Source: Pseudomonas pudica (GTDB lineage: Bacteria > Pseudomonadota > Gammaproteobacteria > Pseudomonadales > Pseudomonadaceae). Taken from it: a stretch of DNA of 64,000 nt. The stretch lies in the NCBI RefSeq assembly GCF_015680405.1, contig NZ_JADLJS010000013.1, positions 1 to 64,000 on the forward strand, in the 5' to 3' direction. Shown piece by piece: positions 43,649 through 53,372 of this stretch. The position numbers and the translations under genes are program-made. Each line of letters starts with the position of its first letter. Position 1 is the stretch's first letter. The notes below the pieces were generated by a model. The model searched no databases. It was given only the letters and a program-made list of their open reading frames with translations, and had not been told where the DNA came from.

Positions 43649-44407
43649 ATGATTGAAGTCAAAGGCCTGACCAAGCGGTTCAAGGGCCAGACCGTGCTCA
43701 ACGGTATCGACCTGACCGTGCAGCCCGGCGAAGTGGTGGCCATCATCGGCCCCAGCGGCTCGGGCAAGACCACCTTCCTGCGTTGCCTCAACCTGCTGGA
43801 AACACCCGATGCCGGGCAGATCCAGATTGGCGACATCAGCATCGACGCCAATCGCCCGCTAGGTGGGCAGCAAAGTGCGATTCGCCGCTTGCGCCAGCAG
43901 GCCGGGTTCGTGTTCCAGAACTTCAACCTGTTCCCTCATCGCACCGCCCTGGAAAACGTGATCGAGGGGCCGGTGATCGTCAAGAAGACGCCGCGCGAGC
44001 AGGCCATCGAACTGGGCCGGCGCCTGCTGGCCAAGGTCGGCCTGGCGGGCAAGGAAGACGCCTACCCACGGCGCCTGTCCGGTGGCCAGCAGCAACGGGT
44101 TGCCATCGCCCGCGCCTTGGCCATGGAACCGGAGGTGATCCTGTTTGACGAGCCGACCTCGGCGCTGGACCCCGAACTGGTGGGTGAAGTGCTGGCGACC
44201 ATCCGCGGCCTGGCCGAGGAGAAGCGCACCATGATCATCGTTACCCACGAAATGAGCTTTGCCCGCGACGTGGCGAACCGGGTGATCTTCTTCGACAAGG
44301 GCGTGATCGTGGAGCAGGGCGAGGCCAAGGCGCTGTTTGCGGCGCCGAAGGAAGAGCGTACCCGGCAGTTCTTGCGCAAGTTCCTGGGGACTGCTGCCTC
44401 CGAGTAA
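43649..44407 (+). CDS. Cystine-type ABC transporter ATPase
   Basis: ATP-binding subunit, 252 residues. Walker [10 protein letters not shown], signature LSGGQQQRVAIARAL, Walker B VILFDEPTSALD, switch histidine in THEMSFA. The ATG at 43649 has CAGGAG upstream; a TTG two codons earlier overlaps the permease stop and is possible. Confidence 0.92.
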   Translation: MIEVKGLTKRFKGQTVLNGIDLTVQPGEVVAIIGPSGSGKTTFLRCLNLLETPDAGQIQIGDISIDANRPLGGQQSAIRRLRQQAGFVFQNFNLFPHRTALENVIEGPVIVKKTPREQAIELGRRLLAKVGLAGKEDAYPRRLSGGQQQRVAIARALAMEPEVILFDEPTSALDPELVGEVLATIRGLAEEKRTMIIVTHEMSFARDVANRVIFFDKGVIVEQGEAKALFAAPKEERTRQFLRKFLGTAASE

Positions 44408-44415
44408 ACCTGTTG

Positions 44416-44512
44416 CGGCCTCTTCGCGGGCACGCCCGCTCCCACAGGTGTGGCACCGATTTCAAGATCTGTGCTGTACCTGTGGGAGCGGGCGTGCCCG
44501 CGAAGAGGCCGG
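44416..44512. repeat. REP pair, CTCTTCGCGGGC type
   Basis: Face-to-face units CGGCCTCTTCGCGGGCACGCCCGCTCCCACAGG and complement. Directly after the ATPase gene; the 326-base gap to the next gene also holds an AT-rich promoter region (about 44535-44605) and a small upstream frame. Confidence 0.92.
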
Positions 44513-44665
44513 CACATCCGCAGCAAAATCCCCCTTCTATACATATTCCAAAGAGTTAGTTCATAAACTTTTTATAAAGCATTAGGGTATATAAACCGGA
44601 CCACCGGACCAGCACATATCTGTCGCGATCAGCTGTAGCGGCACTACTTTTTTGTGAGGTCAGGA

Positions 44666-44734
44666 ATGGTCAGGATCACAATCACCCCAGTGCGTAACGC
44701 CAGGGCATTGAGTGCAGCCAAGGAGCGACACTGA
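44666..44734 (+). CDS. 22-codon upstream reading frame coupled to the SfnB-like gene
   Basis: Encodes MVRITITPVRNARALSAAKE plus two residues, 22 in all. GAGG lies 7 bases before the ATG. The stop TGA overlaps the ATG of the SfnB-like gene (TGATG), and that gene's own AAGGAG lies within this frame. The peptide is basic and has no Met after the start and no Cys. This arrangement fits a leader peptide or translational coupler. It could also be a chance frame. Confidence 0.5.
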   Translation: MVRITITPVRNARALSAAKERH

Positions 44735-45975
44735 TGTCCAGCCAACCCAATACCCAATTCCACAGCGATCTCGACAGCTCGCCCCTGCTGCTGCCGGCCA
44801 AGGTACTGCGCAACGACGCTGAAGCCCTGCAAGCGGCCCGCGAACTGGCCGAGGTCGCCCGCGAGCAGGCCGCCCGCCGCGACCAGCAACGCAAACTGCC
44901 ATGGGCCGAGATCGAACTGTTCACCCGTAGCGGCCTGGGCAGCATCAGCGTTCCCAAGGCCCATGGCGGCCCCGATGTGTCATTCGAGACCGTGGCCGAA
45001 GTGTTCCGTCTGATCAGCGCCGCAGACCCGGCCCTGGGGCAGATCCCGCAGAACCAGTTCGGCATGTTGCAACTGCTGCGCCTGACTGCCACCGAGGCGC
45101 AGCAGGCGGTGATCTTCCGCAGCGTGCTCGATGGCTGGCGCATCGGCAATGCCGGCCCCGAACGCGGCACCAAGGACACCCTGACCCTCAAGGCCAGGAT
45201 CACCCGCGTCGGCGACAGCTATCGCATCAGCGGCGAGAAGTTCTATTCCACCGGTGCCCTGTTCGCCCACTGGGTGGCGGTCAAGGCACTGGACGACGAA
45301 GGCCGCCAGCGCCTGGCATTCGTGCGCCGAGGCAGCCCGGGGCTGCGCATCGTCGATGACTGGTCCGGGTTCGGCCAGCGCACCACTGCCAGCGGCACCG
45401 TGCTGCTCGACCAGGTACCGGTGGATGCCGACCTGGTGATCGACAACTGGCGCCAGCGCGACATTCCCAACATCCAGGGCGCTGCCTCGCAGCTGATCCA
45501 GGCGGCGATCGATGCTGGCATCGCCGAAGCGGCGATCGAAGACGCCATCAGCTTCGTGCGCGAAAAGGCTCGGCCATGGATCGAGGCCAAGGTCGACCGC
45601 GCCAGCGACGACCCCTATGTGATCGCCGACATTGGCCGCCTGAAGCTCGAGCTGCACGCCGCCGAAGCGCTGCTGCGCAAGGCCGCGCGAGTCCTCGACG
45701 AAGTCAACGCCGCGCCGATCGATGCTGCAAGCGCGGCGCGAGCTTCGATCGCGGTGGCCGAGGCCAAGGTGCTGACTACCGAGATTGCCCTGCAGGCCAG
45801 CGAAAAGCTGTTCGAGCTGGCCGGCAGCCGCGCCACCCTCGCCGAGTTCAACCTCGACCGCCACTGGCGCAATGCCCGGGTGCACACCCTGCATGACCCG
45901 GTGCGCTGGAAGTACCACGCGGTTGGCGCATACCACCTCAACGGCACCTTGCCTGCACGGCATTCCTGGATCTGA
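44734..45975 (+). CDS. SfnB/DszC-like flavin-dependent monooxygenase
   Basis: Acyl-CoA-dehydrogenase-fold oxygenase of 413 residues from the SfnB sulfur-acquisition family, related to DszC, which oxidises organosulfur compounds using reduced flavin. The core motifs are ISGEKFYSTGALFAHW, DDWSGFGQRTTASGTV and the C-terminal LDRHWRNARVHTLHDPVRWKYHA. It has one internal Met and no Cys. AAGGAG precedes the ATG. The paralogue lies directly downstream, past a REP pair. Confidence 0.88.
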   Translation: MSSQPNTQFHSDLDSSPLLLPAKVLRNDAEALQAARELAEVAREQAARRDQQRKLPWAEIELFTRSGLGSISVPKAHGGPDVSFETVAEVFRLISAADPALGQIPQNQFGMLQLLRLTATEAQQAVIFRSVLDGWRIGNAGPERGTKDTLTLKARITRVGDSYRISGEKFYSTGALFAHWVAVKALDDEGRQRLAFVRRGSPGLRIVDDWSGFGQRTTASGTVLLDQVPVDADLVIDNWRQRDIPNIQGAASQLIQAAIDAGIAEAAIEDAISFVREKARPWIEAKVDRASDDPYVIADIGRLKLELHAAEALLRKAARVLDEVNAAPIDAASAARASIAVAEAKVLTTEIALQASEKLFELAGSRATLAEFNLDRHWRNARVHTLHDPVRWKYHAVGAYHLNGTLPARHSWI

Positions 45976-45987
45976 TTTGTGAGCCTT

Positions 45988-46108
45988 GGGGCTGCTTTGC
46001 AGCCCAATCGCCGGCAAGCCAGCTCCCACAGGTCCTGCACTGCCTTCAAGACCTGTGCTGTCCCTGTGGGAGCTGGCTTGCCGGCGATTGGGACGCGAAG
46101 CGGCCCCT
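45988..46108. repeat. REP pair inside the monooxygenase operon
   Basis: Face-to-face units CAATCGCCGGCAAGCCAGCTCCCACAGG and complement with outer GGGGCTGCTTTGC-type flanks, lying between two co-directional paralogues. It may alter relative mRNA levels. Confidence 0.9.
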
Positions 46109-46126
46109 AAGGCCCCGGAGAACAAC

Positions 46127-47308
46127 ATGACTACTACAATCATCGCCAACGACAGCGAAGCCCTGAACGTCGCCGAAGAAGTCGCCCAAAACCTGCGCCG
46201 CGACAGCGCCCTGCGCGACCGCGAGCGCCGCCTGCCGCATGCCGAACTGGAGCTGTTCACCCGCTCTGGCCTGTGGGCCATCAGCGTGCCCAAGGCCTTC
46301 GGCGGCGCCGGCGTGTCCAACGTCACCCTGGCCAAGGTCATCGCCCGCATCGCCCAGGCCGACGGCTCGCTCGGGCAGATTCCGCAAAACCACTTCTACA
46401 GCCTGGAAGTGCTGCGGGTAAACGGCACACCCGAGCAGCAAAAGCGCCTGTACGCCGAAGTAGTGGCGGGCAGCCGCTTCGGCAACGCCCTGGCCGAACT
46501 GGGCACCAAGACCGCCAACGAGCGTACCACTCGCCTGACCCGCGACGGCGACGGCTTTCGCATCAACGGCCGCAAGTTCTACTCCACCGGCGCCATCTAC
46601 GCCCAGCGCATTCCCACCTCGGTGGTCGATGAGCAGGGCGTGCAGCACCTGGCCTTCGTCCCGGCCGACAGCAAGGGCCTGCAAGTGATCGACGACTGGA
46701 GCGGCTTCGGCCAGCGCACCACCGGCAGCGGCTCGGTGGTGTTCGACAACGTATACGTCAGCGCCGCCGACGTGTTGCCGTTCCAGAGCGCCTTCGAACG
46801 CCCCACCCCGGTCGGCCCGCTGGCGCAGATACTTCATGCCGCCATCGACACCGGCATCGCCCGCGCCGCATACGAAGATGCCCTGCACTTCGTACGCACG
46901 CGCAGCCGCCCCTGGGTCGACTCCGGCCTGGACAAGGCCAGCGATGACCCGCTGACGCTGAAGAGTTTCGGCCACCTGGCGATCCGCCTGCACGCTGCAG
47001 AAGCCTTGCTCGAGCGCGCCGGCGAACACCTGGACCGCGCCCGCGACGACAGTACTGCCGACAATGTGGCCGCCGCTTCCATCGCGGTGGCCGAGGCCCG
47101 TGCCATCAGCACCGAGATTTCCCTCGCAGCCGGCACCACCCTGTTCGAACTGGGCGGTAGCCAGGCCACCCTGGCCGAACACAACCTCGACCGCCACTGG
47201 CGCAACGCCCGCGTGCACACCCTGCACGACCCGGTGCGCTGGAAGTACCACGCCATCGGCAACTACTACCTCAACGATGCCAACCCACCACGCCGGGGGA
47301 CCATCTGA
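46127..47308 (+). CDS. Second SfnB/DszC-like monooxygenase
   Basis: A 393-residue paralogue of the preceding protein with the same motifs: INGRKFYSTGAIYAQ, DDWSGFGQRTTGSGSV and LDRHWRNARVHTLHDPVRWKYHA. No Met after the start and no Cys in the whole protein. CGGAG precedes the ATG. Stop overlaps the next gene (TGATGG). The two copies may differ in substrate, or form a mixed enzyme. Confidence 0.88.
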   Translation: MTTTIIANDSEALNVAEEVAQNLRRDSALRDRERRLPHAELELFTRSGLWAISVPKAFGGAGVSNVTLAKVIARIAQADGSLGQIPQNHFYSLEVLRVNGTPEQQKRLYAEVVAGSRFGNALAELGTKTANERTTRLTRDGDGFRINGRKFYSTGAIYAQRIPTSVVDEQGVQHLAFVPADSKGLQVIDDWSGFGQRTTGSGSVVFDNVYVSAADVLPFQSAFERPTPVGPLAQILHAAIDTGIARAAYEDALHFVRTRSRPWVDSGLDKASDDPLTLKSFGHLAIRLHAAEALLERAGEHLDRARDDSTADNVAAASIAVAEARAISTEISLAAGTTLFELGGSQATLAEHNLDRHWRNARVHTLHDPVRWKYHAIGNYYLNDANPPRRGTI

Positions 47309-48699
47309 TGGCCAAACAGATACTGCTCAATGCCTTCAACATGAACTGCATCGGGCACATCAACCACGGCCTGTGGACCCACCCACGGGATACCTCGACC
47401 CAGTACAAGACCCTGGATTACTGGACCAGCCTGGCGCGCCTGTTGGAGCGCGGCTTGTTCGACGGGTTGTTCATCGCCGACATCGTCGGCACCTACGACA
47501 TCTACGGCCAGTCGCTGGACGTCACCCTCAAGGAGTCGATCCAACTGCCGGTCAACGACCCGCTGCTGCTGGTCTCGGCCATGGCCGCCGTCACCCGCCA
47601 CCTCGGCTTCGGTCTTACCGCCAACCTCACCTACGAAGCGCCGTACCTGTTCGCCCGCCGCCTTTCCACCCTGGACCACCTGAGCAATGGCCGGGTGGGC
47701 TGGAACATCGTCACCGGCTACCTCGACAGTGCCGCCCGGGCCATGGGCCTGGCGCAGCAACCCGAGCATGACCGCCGCTACGACCAGGCCGACGAGTACC
47801 TGCAGGTGCTGTACAAGCTGCTGGAAGGCAGCTGGGCCGATGATGCCGTGGTCGCCGACCGCCAGCAGCGCATCTATGCCAGGCCCGACAAGGTGCGCAA
47901 GGTCGATCACAAGGGCGAGTTCTACAAGGTCGATGGTTACCACCTGTGCGAACCCTCGCCGCAACGTACACCGGTACTGTTCCAGGCCGGCAGCTCGCAG
48001 CGTGGCCTGGCCTTCGCAGGCAACCATGCCGAATGCGTGTTCATCAGTGGCCAGGACAAGGCCGCCACCCGCGCCCAGGTCGACAAGGTGCGCGCCGCCG
48101 CCCAGGCCGCTGGCCGCAACCCGCAAGCGGTCAAGGTGTTCATGGGCATCACGGTGATCGTCGCCGCCACCGAGCAGCAGGCCCAGGCCAAGCATGCCGA
48201 GTACCTGCGCCATGCCAGCGCCGAGGCCGGGGTCGCGCACTTCGCAGCGTCCACCGGCATCGACTTCGCCGCCTACGCCCTGGACGAGCCGATTGTCTTC
48301 AGCCAGGGCAACGCCATCCAGTCAGCCACGCGCCAGTTGCAGGACAACGCCTGGACCCGCCGGCGCCTGCTGCAGCAGCACGCCCTGGGTGGCCGTTACG
48401 TGACCCTGGTCGGCGCTCCCGAGCAGGTGGCCGAGCAGCTGATCGCCTGGATCGATGAAACCGGCCTGGACGGTTTCAACCTGACCCGCACCGTAACCCC
48501 GGAAAGCTTCGAGGACTTCATCGACCTGGTCGTCCCGCAGTTGCAACAACGTGGCCGCTACAAGACCGCCTACGCCGAAGGCACCCTGCGCGAAAAACTG
48601 TTCCAGGCCGGCCACCCGCATTTGCCCGCCGACCACCCTGGCTCGGCTTACCGCTTTACCTCTACCCCTGCCCCGACTGGAGCCCTGCACCATGCTTGA
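47308..48699 (+). CDS. DszA/NtaA-family FMN-dependent monooxygenase
   Basis: Luciferase-like oxygenase of 463 residues from the NtaA/SnaA/DszA group, which includes dibenzothiophene sulfone and nitrilotriacetate monooxygenases. Family motifs are NAFNMNCIGHINHGLWTHP, NIVTGYLDSAARAMG, and VLFQAGSSQRGLAFAGNHAE. Together with the SfnB-like pair it could carry a sulfide through sulfoxide and sulfone to C-S cleavage, by analogy with Dsz. The substrate is unknown. It overlaps the binding protein gene by 8 bases. Confidence 0.88.
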   Translation: MAKQILLNAFNMNCIGHINHGLWTHPRDTSTQYKTLDYWTSLARLLERGLFDGLFIADIVGTYDIYGQSLDVTLKESIQLPVNDPLLLVSAMAAVTRHLGFGLTANLTYEAPYLFARRLSTLDHLSNGRVGWNIVTGYLDSAARAMGLAQQPEHDRRYDQADEYLQVLYKLLEGSWADDAVVADRQQRIYARPDKVRKVDHKGEFYKVDGYHLCEPSPQRTPVLFQAGSSQRGLAFAGNHAECVFISGQDKAATRAQVDKVRAAAQAAGRNPQAVKVFMGITVIVAATEQQAQAKHAEYLRHASAEAGVAHFAASTGIDFAAYALDEPIVFSQGNAIQSATRQLQDNAWTRRRLLQQHALGGRYVTLVGAPEQVAEQLIAWIDETGLDGFNLTRTVTPESFEDFIDLVVPQLQQRGRYKTAYAEGTLREKLFQAGHPHLPADHPGSAYRFTSTPAPTGALHHA

Positions 48700-49492
48700 T
48701 AACCTGTTCCGGCCCGTCGCGGCCATTGCCCTCACCCTCGGCCTGACTGCCAGCGCGCTGGCTGCCGAACCGCTGAAGATCGGCACCACCTCGGCCTTCG
48801 CCATCCCGCTGGAAGCCGCAGTGGAAGAAGCGCACAAGCAAGGCCTGGAAGTGAAGCTGGTCGAGTTCAGCGACTGGATCGCACCTAATGTCAGCCTCAA
48901 CAGCGGCGACATCGACGTGAACTACTTCCAGCACATCCCATTCCTGGAAAACGCCAAGGCAGCCGCGGGCTTCAACCTGGTGCCCTACGCCCCGGGCATC
49001 ATCAACAACGTCGGCCTGTACTCGAAAAAGTACAAAACCTTCGCCGACCTGCCCGAAGGTGCCAGCGTGGCCATCGCCAACGACCCGATCAACAGCGGCC
49101 GTGGCCTGCAGCTGCTGGCCAAGGCCGGGCTGATCACCCTCAAGCCGGGGGTCGGCTACAAGGCCACCGAGGACGACATCGTCGCCAACCCGAAGAAACT
49201 GAAGATCCTTCAGGTCGAGGCCGTACAGCTGGTACGCGCCTATGACGACGCCGACCTGGTTCAGGGCTATCCGGCCTACATCCGCCTGGCCAACAGCTTC
49301 GACGCCGGCTCCGCACTGCTGTTCGACGGGCTGGAGAACAAGGAATACGTGATCCAGTTCGTCATTCGACCGCAAAGCAAGGACGACCCGCGCCTTGCCA
49401 GGTTCGTCGACATCTACCAGCACTCGCCAGTGGTGCGGGCAGCCTTGGACAAGGCCCATGGCAAGCTCTACCAGGCCGGTTGGGAGGGCTGA
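48692..49492 (+). CDS. MetQ-like substrate-binding protein
   Basis: Receptor of a methionine-type ABC importer, 266 residues. The signal peptide (residues 1-24, cleavage after ALA) has no lipobox cysteine, so unlike typical MetQ it would be a soluble periplasmic protein. The mature part has no Met and no Cys. NLPA fold: [51 protein letters not shown]. Starts inside the oxygenase gene with TGGAG upstream. The context suggests an organosulfur ligand other than, or besides, methionine. Confidence 0.9.
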   Translation: MLDNLFRPVAAIALTLGLTASALAAEPLKIGTTSAFAIPLEAAVEEAHKQGLEVKLVEFSDWIAPNVSLNSGDIDVNYFQHIPFLENAKAAAGFNLVPYAPGIINNVGLYSKKYKTFADLPEGASVAIANDPINSGRGLQLLAKAGLITLKPGVGYKATEDDIVANPKKLKILQVEAVQLVRAYDDADLVQGYPAYIRLANSFDAGSALLFDGLENKEYVIQFVIRPQSKDDPRLARFVDIYQHSPVVRAALDKAHGKLYQAGWEG

Positions 49493-49493
49493 C

Positions 49494-50603
49494 ATGAGCC
49501 AGGCCAGCGCGCTCCGGGCGCCCACCGCACAACCACTGCCGCCAACGGCCAGGGAGCAGGCCTTGCGCCCGGAGGTCAATGAAGCCCATGTGCGCTTCAT
49601 CGGCCTGGGCAAGACCTACCCGGGCCAGGCGCAACCGGCCTTGCAAGGCATCGACCTGAACATCCGCCATGGCGAGATCTTCGGCATCATAGGCCGCAGC
49701 GGCGCCGGCAAGTCATCGCTGCTGCGCACCATCAACCGCCTGGAGCAACCCAGCCAGGGTCGGGTGCTGATCGACCAAGTGGACATCGCGCCCTTCGACG
49801 AGGACCACCTGGTAGCCCTGCGTCGGCGCATCGGCATGATCTTCCAGCACTTCAACCTGATGTCGGCCAAGACCGTGTGGCAGAACGTCGAACTGCCCCT
49901 GAAGGTGGCCGGCGTGGCCAAGGCCGAACGCCAGCGCAAGGTGCGCGAACTGCTGGAGCTGGTCGGTCTGCAGGAAAAGCACCACGTGTACCCGGCGCAG
50001 CTGTCCGGCGGGCAGAAGCAGCGCGTGGGCATTGCCCGGGCGCTGGTGCATGACCCCGAGATCCTGCTGTGCGACGAGGCCACCTCGGCGCTGGACCCTG
50101 AAACCACCGCGTCCATTCTCGAACTGCTGCGTGACATCAACCAGCGCCTGGGCCTGACCATCGTGCTGATCACCCACGAGATGGCGGTAATCCGCGATAT
50201 CTGCCACCGGGTGGTGGTGCTGGAACGTGGAGAAGTAGTCGAGCAGGGTGAGGTCTGGCGGGTGTTTGGCTCACCGCACCACGAAGTCACCCGTACCCTG
50301 CTGGCACCGTTGCAGGCCAGGTTGCCAGCCGCGCTGCAAGCCAGCCTGCGGGCCAGCCCGGCAAGCCGCGACAGTGCTGTGGTGCTGAGGCTGACCCTGT
50401 TCGGCGAGCCCGAACTGTCTGCCCTGTTCAACGACCTTGGCGGCCGTGTGCGCCTGCTGCAGGGCGGGGTGGAAACCATCGGCGAGCATGCCCTGGGGCA
50501 GCTGATCCTGTCGGTGCAGCACTCGCCGCACGACACTCATCAATTGCTGGAGCGCGCCCGCCGCTGGGCCGCGGACGTGGAGGTACTGGGCCATGTGGCT
50601 TGA
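49494..50603 (+). CDS. MetN-like ABC transporter ATPase
   Basis: ATP-binding subunit of 369 residues. Walker [10 protein letters not shown], signature [15 protein letters not shown], Walker [15 protein letters not shown]-terminal NIL regulatory domain (about residues 295-369) is present. The first 28 residues are an extra polar stretch before the usual start of the fold. Overlaps the permease gene by 11 bases. Confidence 0.9.
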   Translation: MSQASALRAPTAQPLPPTAREQALRPEVNEAHVRFIGLGKTYPGQAQPALQGIDLNIRHGEIFGIIGRSGAGKSSLLRTINRLEQPSQGRVLIDQVDIAPFDEDHLVALRRRIGMIFQHFNLMSAKTVWQNVELPLKVAGVAKAERQRKVRELLELVGLQEKHHVYPAQLSGGQKQRVGIARALVHDPEILLCDEATSALDPETTASILELLRDINQRLGLTIVLITHEMAVIRDICHRVVVLERGEVVEQGEVWRVFGSPHHEVTRTLLAPLQARLPAALQASLRASPASRDSAVVLRLTLFGEPELSALFNDLGGRVRLLQGGVETIGEHALGQLILSVQHSPHDTHQLLERARRWAADVEVLGHVA

Positions 50604-51237
50604 TCGCTTGCTGGAAGGCTTGCTCGATACCCTGCTGATGGTCGGCGTGTCGTCGCTGATCGCTCTGCTGGTGGGAATACCGATGGCGGTGCTGCTGGTT
50701 ACCAGCGACAAGGGCGGAATCTTCGAGGCGCCGCTGCTGAACCGCGTACTGGGAGCCTTCGTCAACCTGTTCCGCTCGATCCCGTTCCTGATCCTGATGG
50801 TCGCGCTGATCCCCTTCACCCGCCTGGTAGTGGGTACCACCTATGGCGTTTGGGCGGCGGTGGTGCCGCTGACCATTGCCGTCACGCCGTTCTTCGCGCG
50901 GATTGCCGAGGTCAGCCTGCGCGAAGTCGACCACGGCCTGGTGGAGGCAGCACAGGCCATGGGCTGCCGACGCTGGCACATTGTCTGGCATGTGCTGCTG
51001 CCAGAGGCGCTGCCGGGGATTGTCGGGGGCTTCACCATTACCCTGGTGACCCTGATCAACTCCTCGGCCATGGCCGGAGCGATCGGTGCGGGGGGCCTGG
51101 GGGACATCGCCTACCGCTATGGCTACCAGCGCTTCGACAGCCAGATCATGCTGACCGTGATTGCCATGCTGGTGGCGTTGGTGGCGTTGATCCAGCTGGG
51201 TGGAGACCGGTTGGCGAAAGGCTTGAACAAGCGCTGA
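50593..51237 (+). CDS. MetI-like ABC transporter permease
   Basis: Membrane subunit of 214 residues with about five helices; coupling motif [29 protein letters not shown]; family [26 protein letters not shown]. Last gene of the oxygenase-transporter operon; a REP pair follows. Confidence 0.92.
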   Translation: MWLDRLLEGLLDTLLMVGVSSLIALLVGIPMAVLLVTSDKGGIFEAPLLNRVLGAFVNLFRSIPFLILMVALIPFTRLVVGTTYGVWAAVVPLTIAVTPFFARIAEVSLREVDHGLVEAAQAMGCRRWHIVWHVLLPEALPGIVGGFTITLVTLINSSAMAGAIGAGGLGDIAYRYGYQRFDSQIMLTVIAMLVALVALIQLGGDRLAKGLNKR

Positions 51238-51240
51238 ATT

Positions 51241-51329
51241 CTTCGCGGGCACGCCCGCTCCCACAGGTACTGCACAGGGCTTGAATACAACGATATCCCT
51301 GTGGGAGCAGGCATGCCCGCGAAGGGGCC
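51241..51329. repeat. REP pair, TTCGCGGGCACGCCC type
   Basis: Face-to-face units CTTCGCGGGCACGCCCGCTCCCACAGG and complement, between the convergent permease and c-di-GMP genes; the right arm has one core change (GGGAGCAGG). Confidence 0.88.
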
Positions 51330-51330
51330 T

Positions 51331-53226
51331 TCAACCCCAGCGCAAATCCCCGGCAGGCACCGGCCGCCCGAACCAGTACCCTTGCCCCAGCTGACACAGC
51401 TCATGCAGCAGGAAGCTGGCCTGTTCTGCCTGCTCGATGCCCTCGGCGTGCACCTGCATGCCCATGCTGCGGGCCAGGGCGATGATCACCCGGACAATCG
51501 CGATGTCGTCTTCATCCAGCGGTAACCCGGCAACGAAACCCTGATCGATCTTCAGCTTCTGCACCGGCAAGCGCTTCAGCCGCAGCAGCGATGAATAACC
51601 GGTGCCGAAGTCGTCGATAGCCAGAGTCACCCCCAGCTCGCGCAGGCGATGCAACTGCTCCAGGGCCACCTCCGGGTCCTCCATCACCGCGCTCTCGGTC
51701 ACCTCCAGCTCCAGCAAGGCCGGGGCCAGGCCGGTGTCGCGCAGTACCTCGGCCACCTGTTGGTACAGCTCGTGCTGGCCAAACAGGCGGCTGGAGATGT
51801 TCACCGCCACGAACGCCAGCTGCCGCCCTTCACCCTGCCACCGTACCATCTGCCGACACGCCTGGCGCAGTACCCAGGCGTCGATCTCGGCAATCAACCC
51901 AGTGCGCTCGGCAATCGGGATGAACTCGCCCGGTGGCACCAGCCCGCGCTGGGGGTGTTGCCAACGCACCAACGCCTCGACGCCGACCTGGCGGCCGGTC
52001 GTCAGGTCGTGCACCGGCTGGTAGAACACCCGCAGCTCGTCCTGCTCCAGGGCCCGGCGCAGCTCGCCGGCGGTTTCGACCCGGTGCTGGGCGTGGGCGG
52101 TCAGCTCTTCGGTGTACAGCGCATAGCAGGCCCGCCCGTTGCTCTTGGCCTTGTACAACGCCGAGTCGGCATTGCGCAGCAACTGCTCGGCACTCAAGGC
52201 ATCGCTGGGGAACAGGCTGATGCCCACGCTGACACTGATGAACAGGCGGTGACCGTCGAACAGGAACGGCTGGCGCATGCGCTCGATGATGCCCTGCGCC
52301 AGCTTGCCCGCCTGGCCGACCTCATGGCAGTTTTCCGCCAGCACGCCAAATTCGTCGCCCCCAAGGCGCGCCAGGGTCACTCCGCTGCCCAGCACCTCAC
52401 CCAGGCGCTCACCCACCAGTTTCAGCAACTGATCGCCAATAGTGTGGCCGAGGCCATCGTTGATGCTCTGAAAGTGGTCCAGGTCCAGCAACAGCAGGGC
52501 ACAACCACGCTTGTTGGCCTGGGCTGCAGCCAGGGCCTGCTCGGCCCGGTCGTTGAACAGAAGGCGGTTGGGCAGGCCGGTCAGAGGGTCGTGGTGGGCC
52601 AGGTAGGCCAGCTCCTGTTCAGAATGCTTTATTGCACTGATGTCGCTGAACACAGCCACGTAGTGGCTGAGCTCGCCCTCATCGTCGCGGATGGCGCAAA
52701 TGGTCTGCCATTGCGGGTAGATTTCGCCGCTCTTGCGCCGGTTCCAGATTTCCCCACTCCACTCGCCCTTTTCCGCCAGGGTGGCGAAGATCTGCTGGTA
52801 GAACGCCGAGCCATGGCGGCCCGACTTGAACTTGTTCGGGCGCTGGCCGATGACCTCGTCCTTCTGGTAGCCGGTGATGCGCATGAAGGCACGGTTGACG
52901 TGCACGATCAGGCCATCGCGATCGGTCACCAACACGCCTTCGAGGGTGCTGTCGAACACCGCTGCGGCCATGCGCAGGCGTTCACGGTCTTCGCCACGCA
53001 TACGCGCGCCAACGCCGATGAAGTCGAGCAGCCGCACCCGCGAAACATAGATAAGCAAAGCGCTGAGCAGCACCCAGACCACCAAGTTGATCTGTCGGCC
53101 CACGGTCCGTGCCAGAGGATCGTCGGTCATGCCGTGCAACAACACCTCGGCCAGCGTCAGCCAGAGGACCGAGAGCACCACATACAGCGCAGCCATGCGC
53201 AAGGCGTCGCGAACGGAAACAGACAT
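51331..53226 (-). CDS. Membrane PAS-GGDEF-EAL c-di-GMP protein
   Basis: A 631-residue signalling protein. Two membrane helices lie in the first 65 residues. PAS (about 85-200), GGDEF with intact LGGDEFG, and EAL with [13 protein letters not shown] and DDFGTGYSS all follow. The intact motifs suggest that both the cyclase and the phosphodiesterase can work, but one may be regulatory. The ATG at 53226 is used although no good ribosome binding site is seen; an in-frame ATG at 53262 would add 12 residues. Divergent from the desaturase gene. Confidence 0.9.
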   Translation of the reverse strand: MSVSVRDALRMAALYVVLSVLWLTLAEVLLHGMTDDPLARTVGRQINLVVWVLLSALLIYVSRVRLLDFIGVGARMRGEDRERLRMAAAVFDSTLEGVLVTDRDGLIVHVNRAFMRITGYQKDEVIGQRPNKFKSGRHGSAFYQQIFATLAEKGEWSGEIWNRRKSGEIYPQWQTICAIRDDEGELSHYVAVFSDISAIKHSEQELAYLAHHDPLTGLPNRLLFNDRAEQALAAAQANKRGCALLLLDLDHFQSINDGLGHTIGDQLLKLVGERLGEVLGSGVTLARLGGDEFGVLAENCHEVGQAGKLAQGIIERMRQPFLFDGHRLFISVSVGISLFPSDALSAEQLLRNADSALYKAKSNGRACYALYTEELTAHAQHRVETAGELRRALEQDELRVFYQPVHDLTTGRQVGVEALVRWQHPQRGLVPPGEFIPIAERTGLIAEIDAWVLRQACRQMVRWQGEGRQLAFVAVNISSRLFGQHELYQQVAEVLRDTGLAPALLELEVTESAVMEDPEVALEQLHRLRELGVTLAIDDFGTGYSSLLRLKRLPVQKLKIDQGFVAGLPLDEDDIAIVRVIIALARSMGMQVHAEGIEQAEQASFLLHELCQLGQGYWFGRPVPAGDLRWG

Positions 53227-53372
53227 GTCGGGTGCAATTGCCCATAGAAAAGGATGGGGCATTATAAAGGCTGAAACATGCCGTGACCTCCTATCTGAAC
53301 GGTTGACTGGTTTTATTTCCCAGCCAAGGGATAATCGGCCCTTCCCCCTGCATTTCGAGGGTATCTGCACCT

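Noticed and set aside
44448..44660. TGGCAC and GGCAC pieces read as a sigma-54 promoter for the SfnB-like operon
   Set aside because: No GC doublet at the right distance follows, so the -24/-12 pattern is incomplete.
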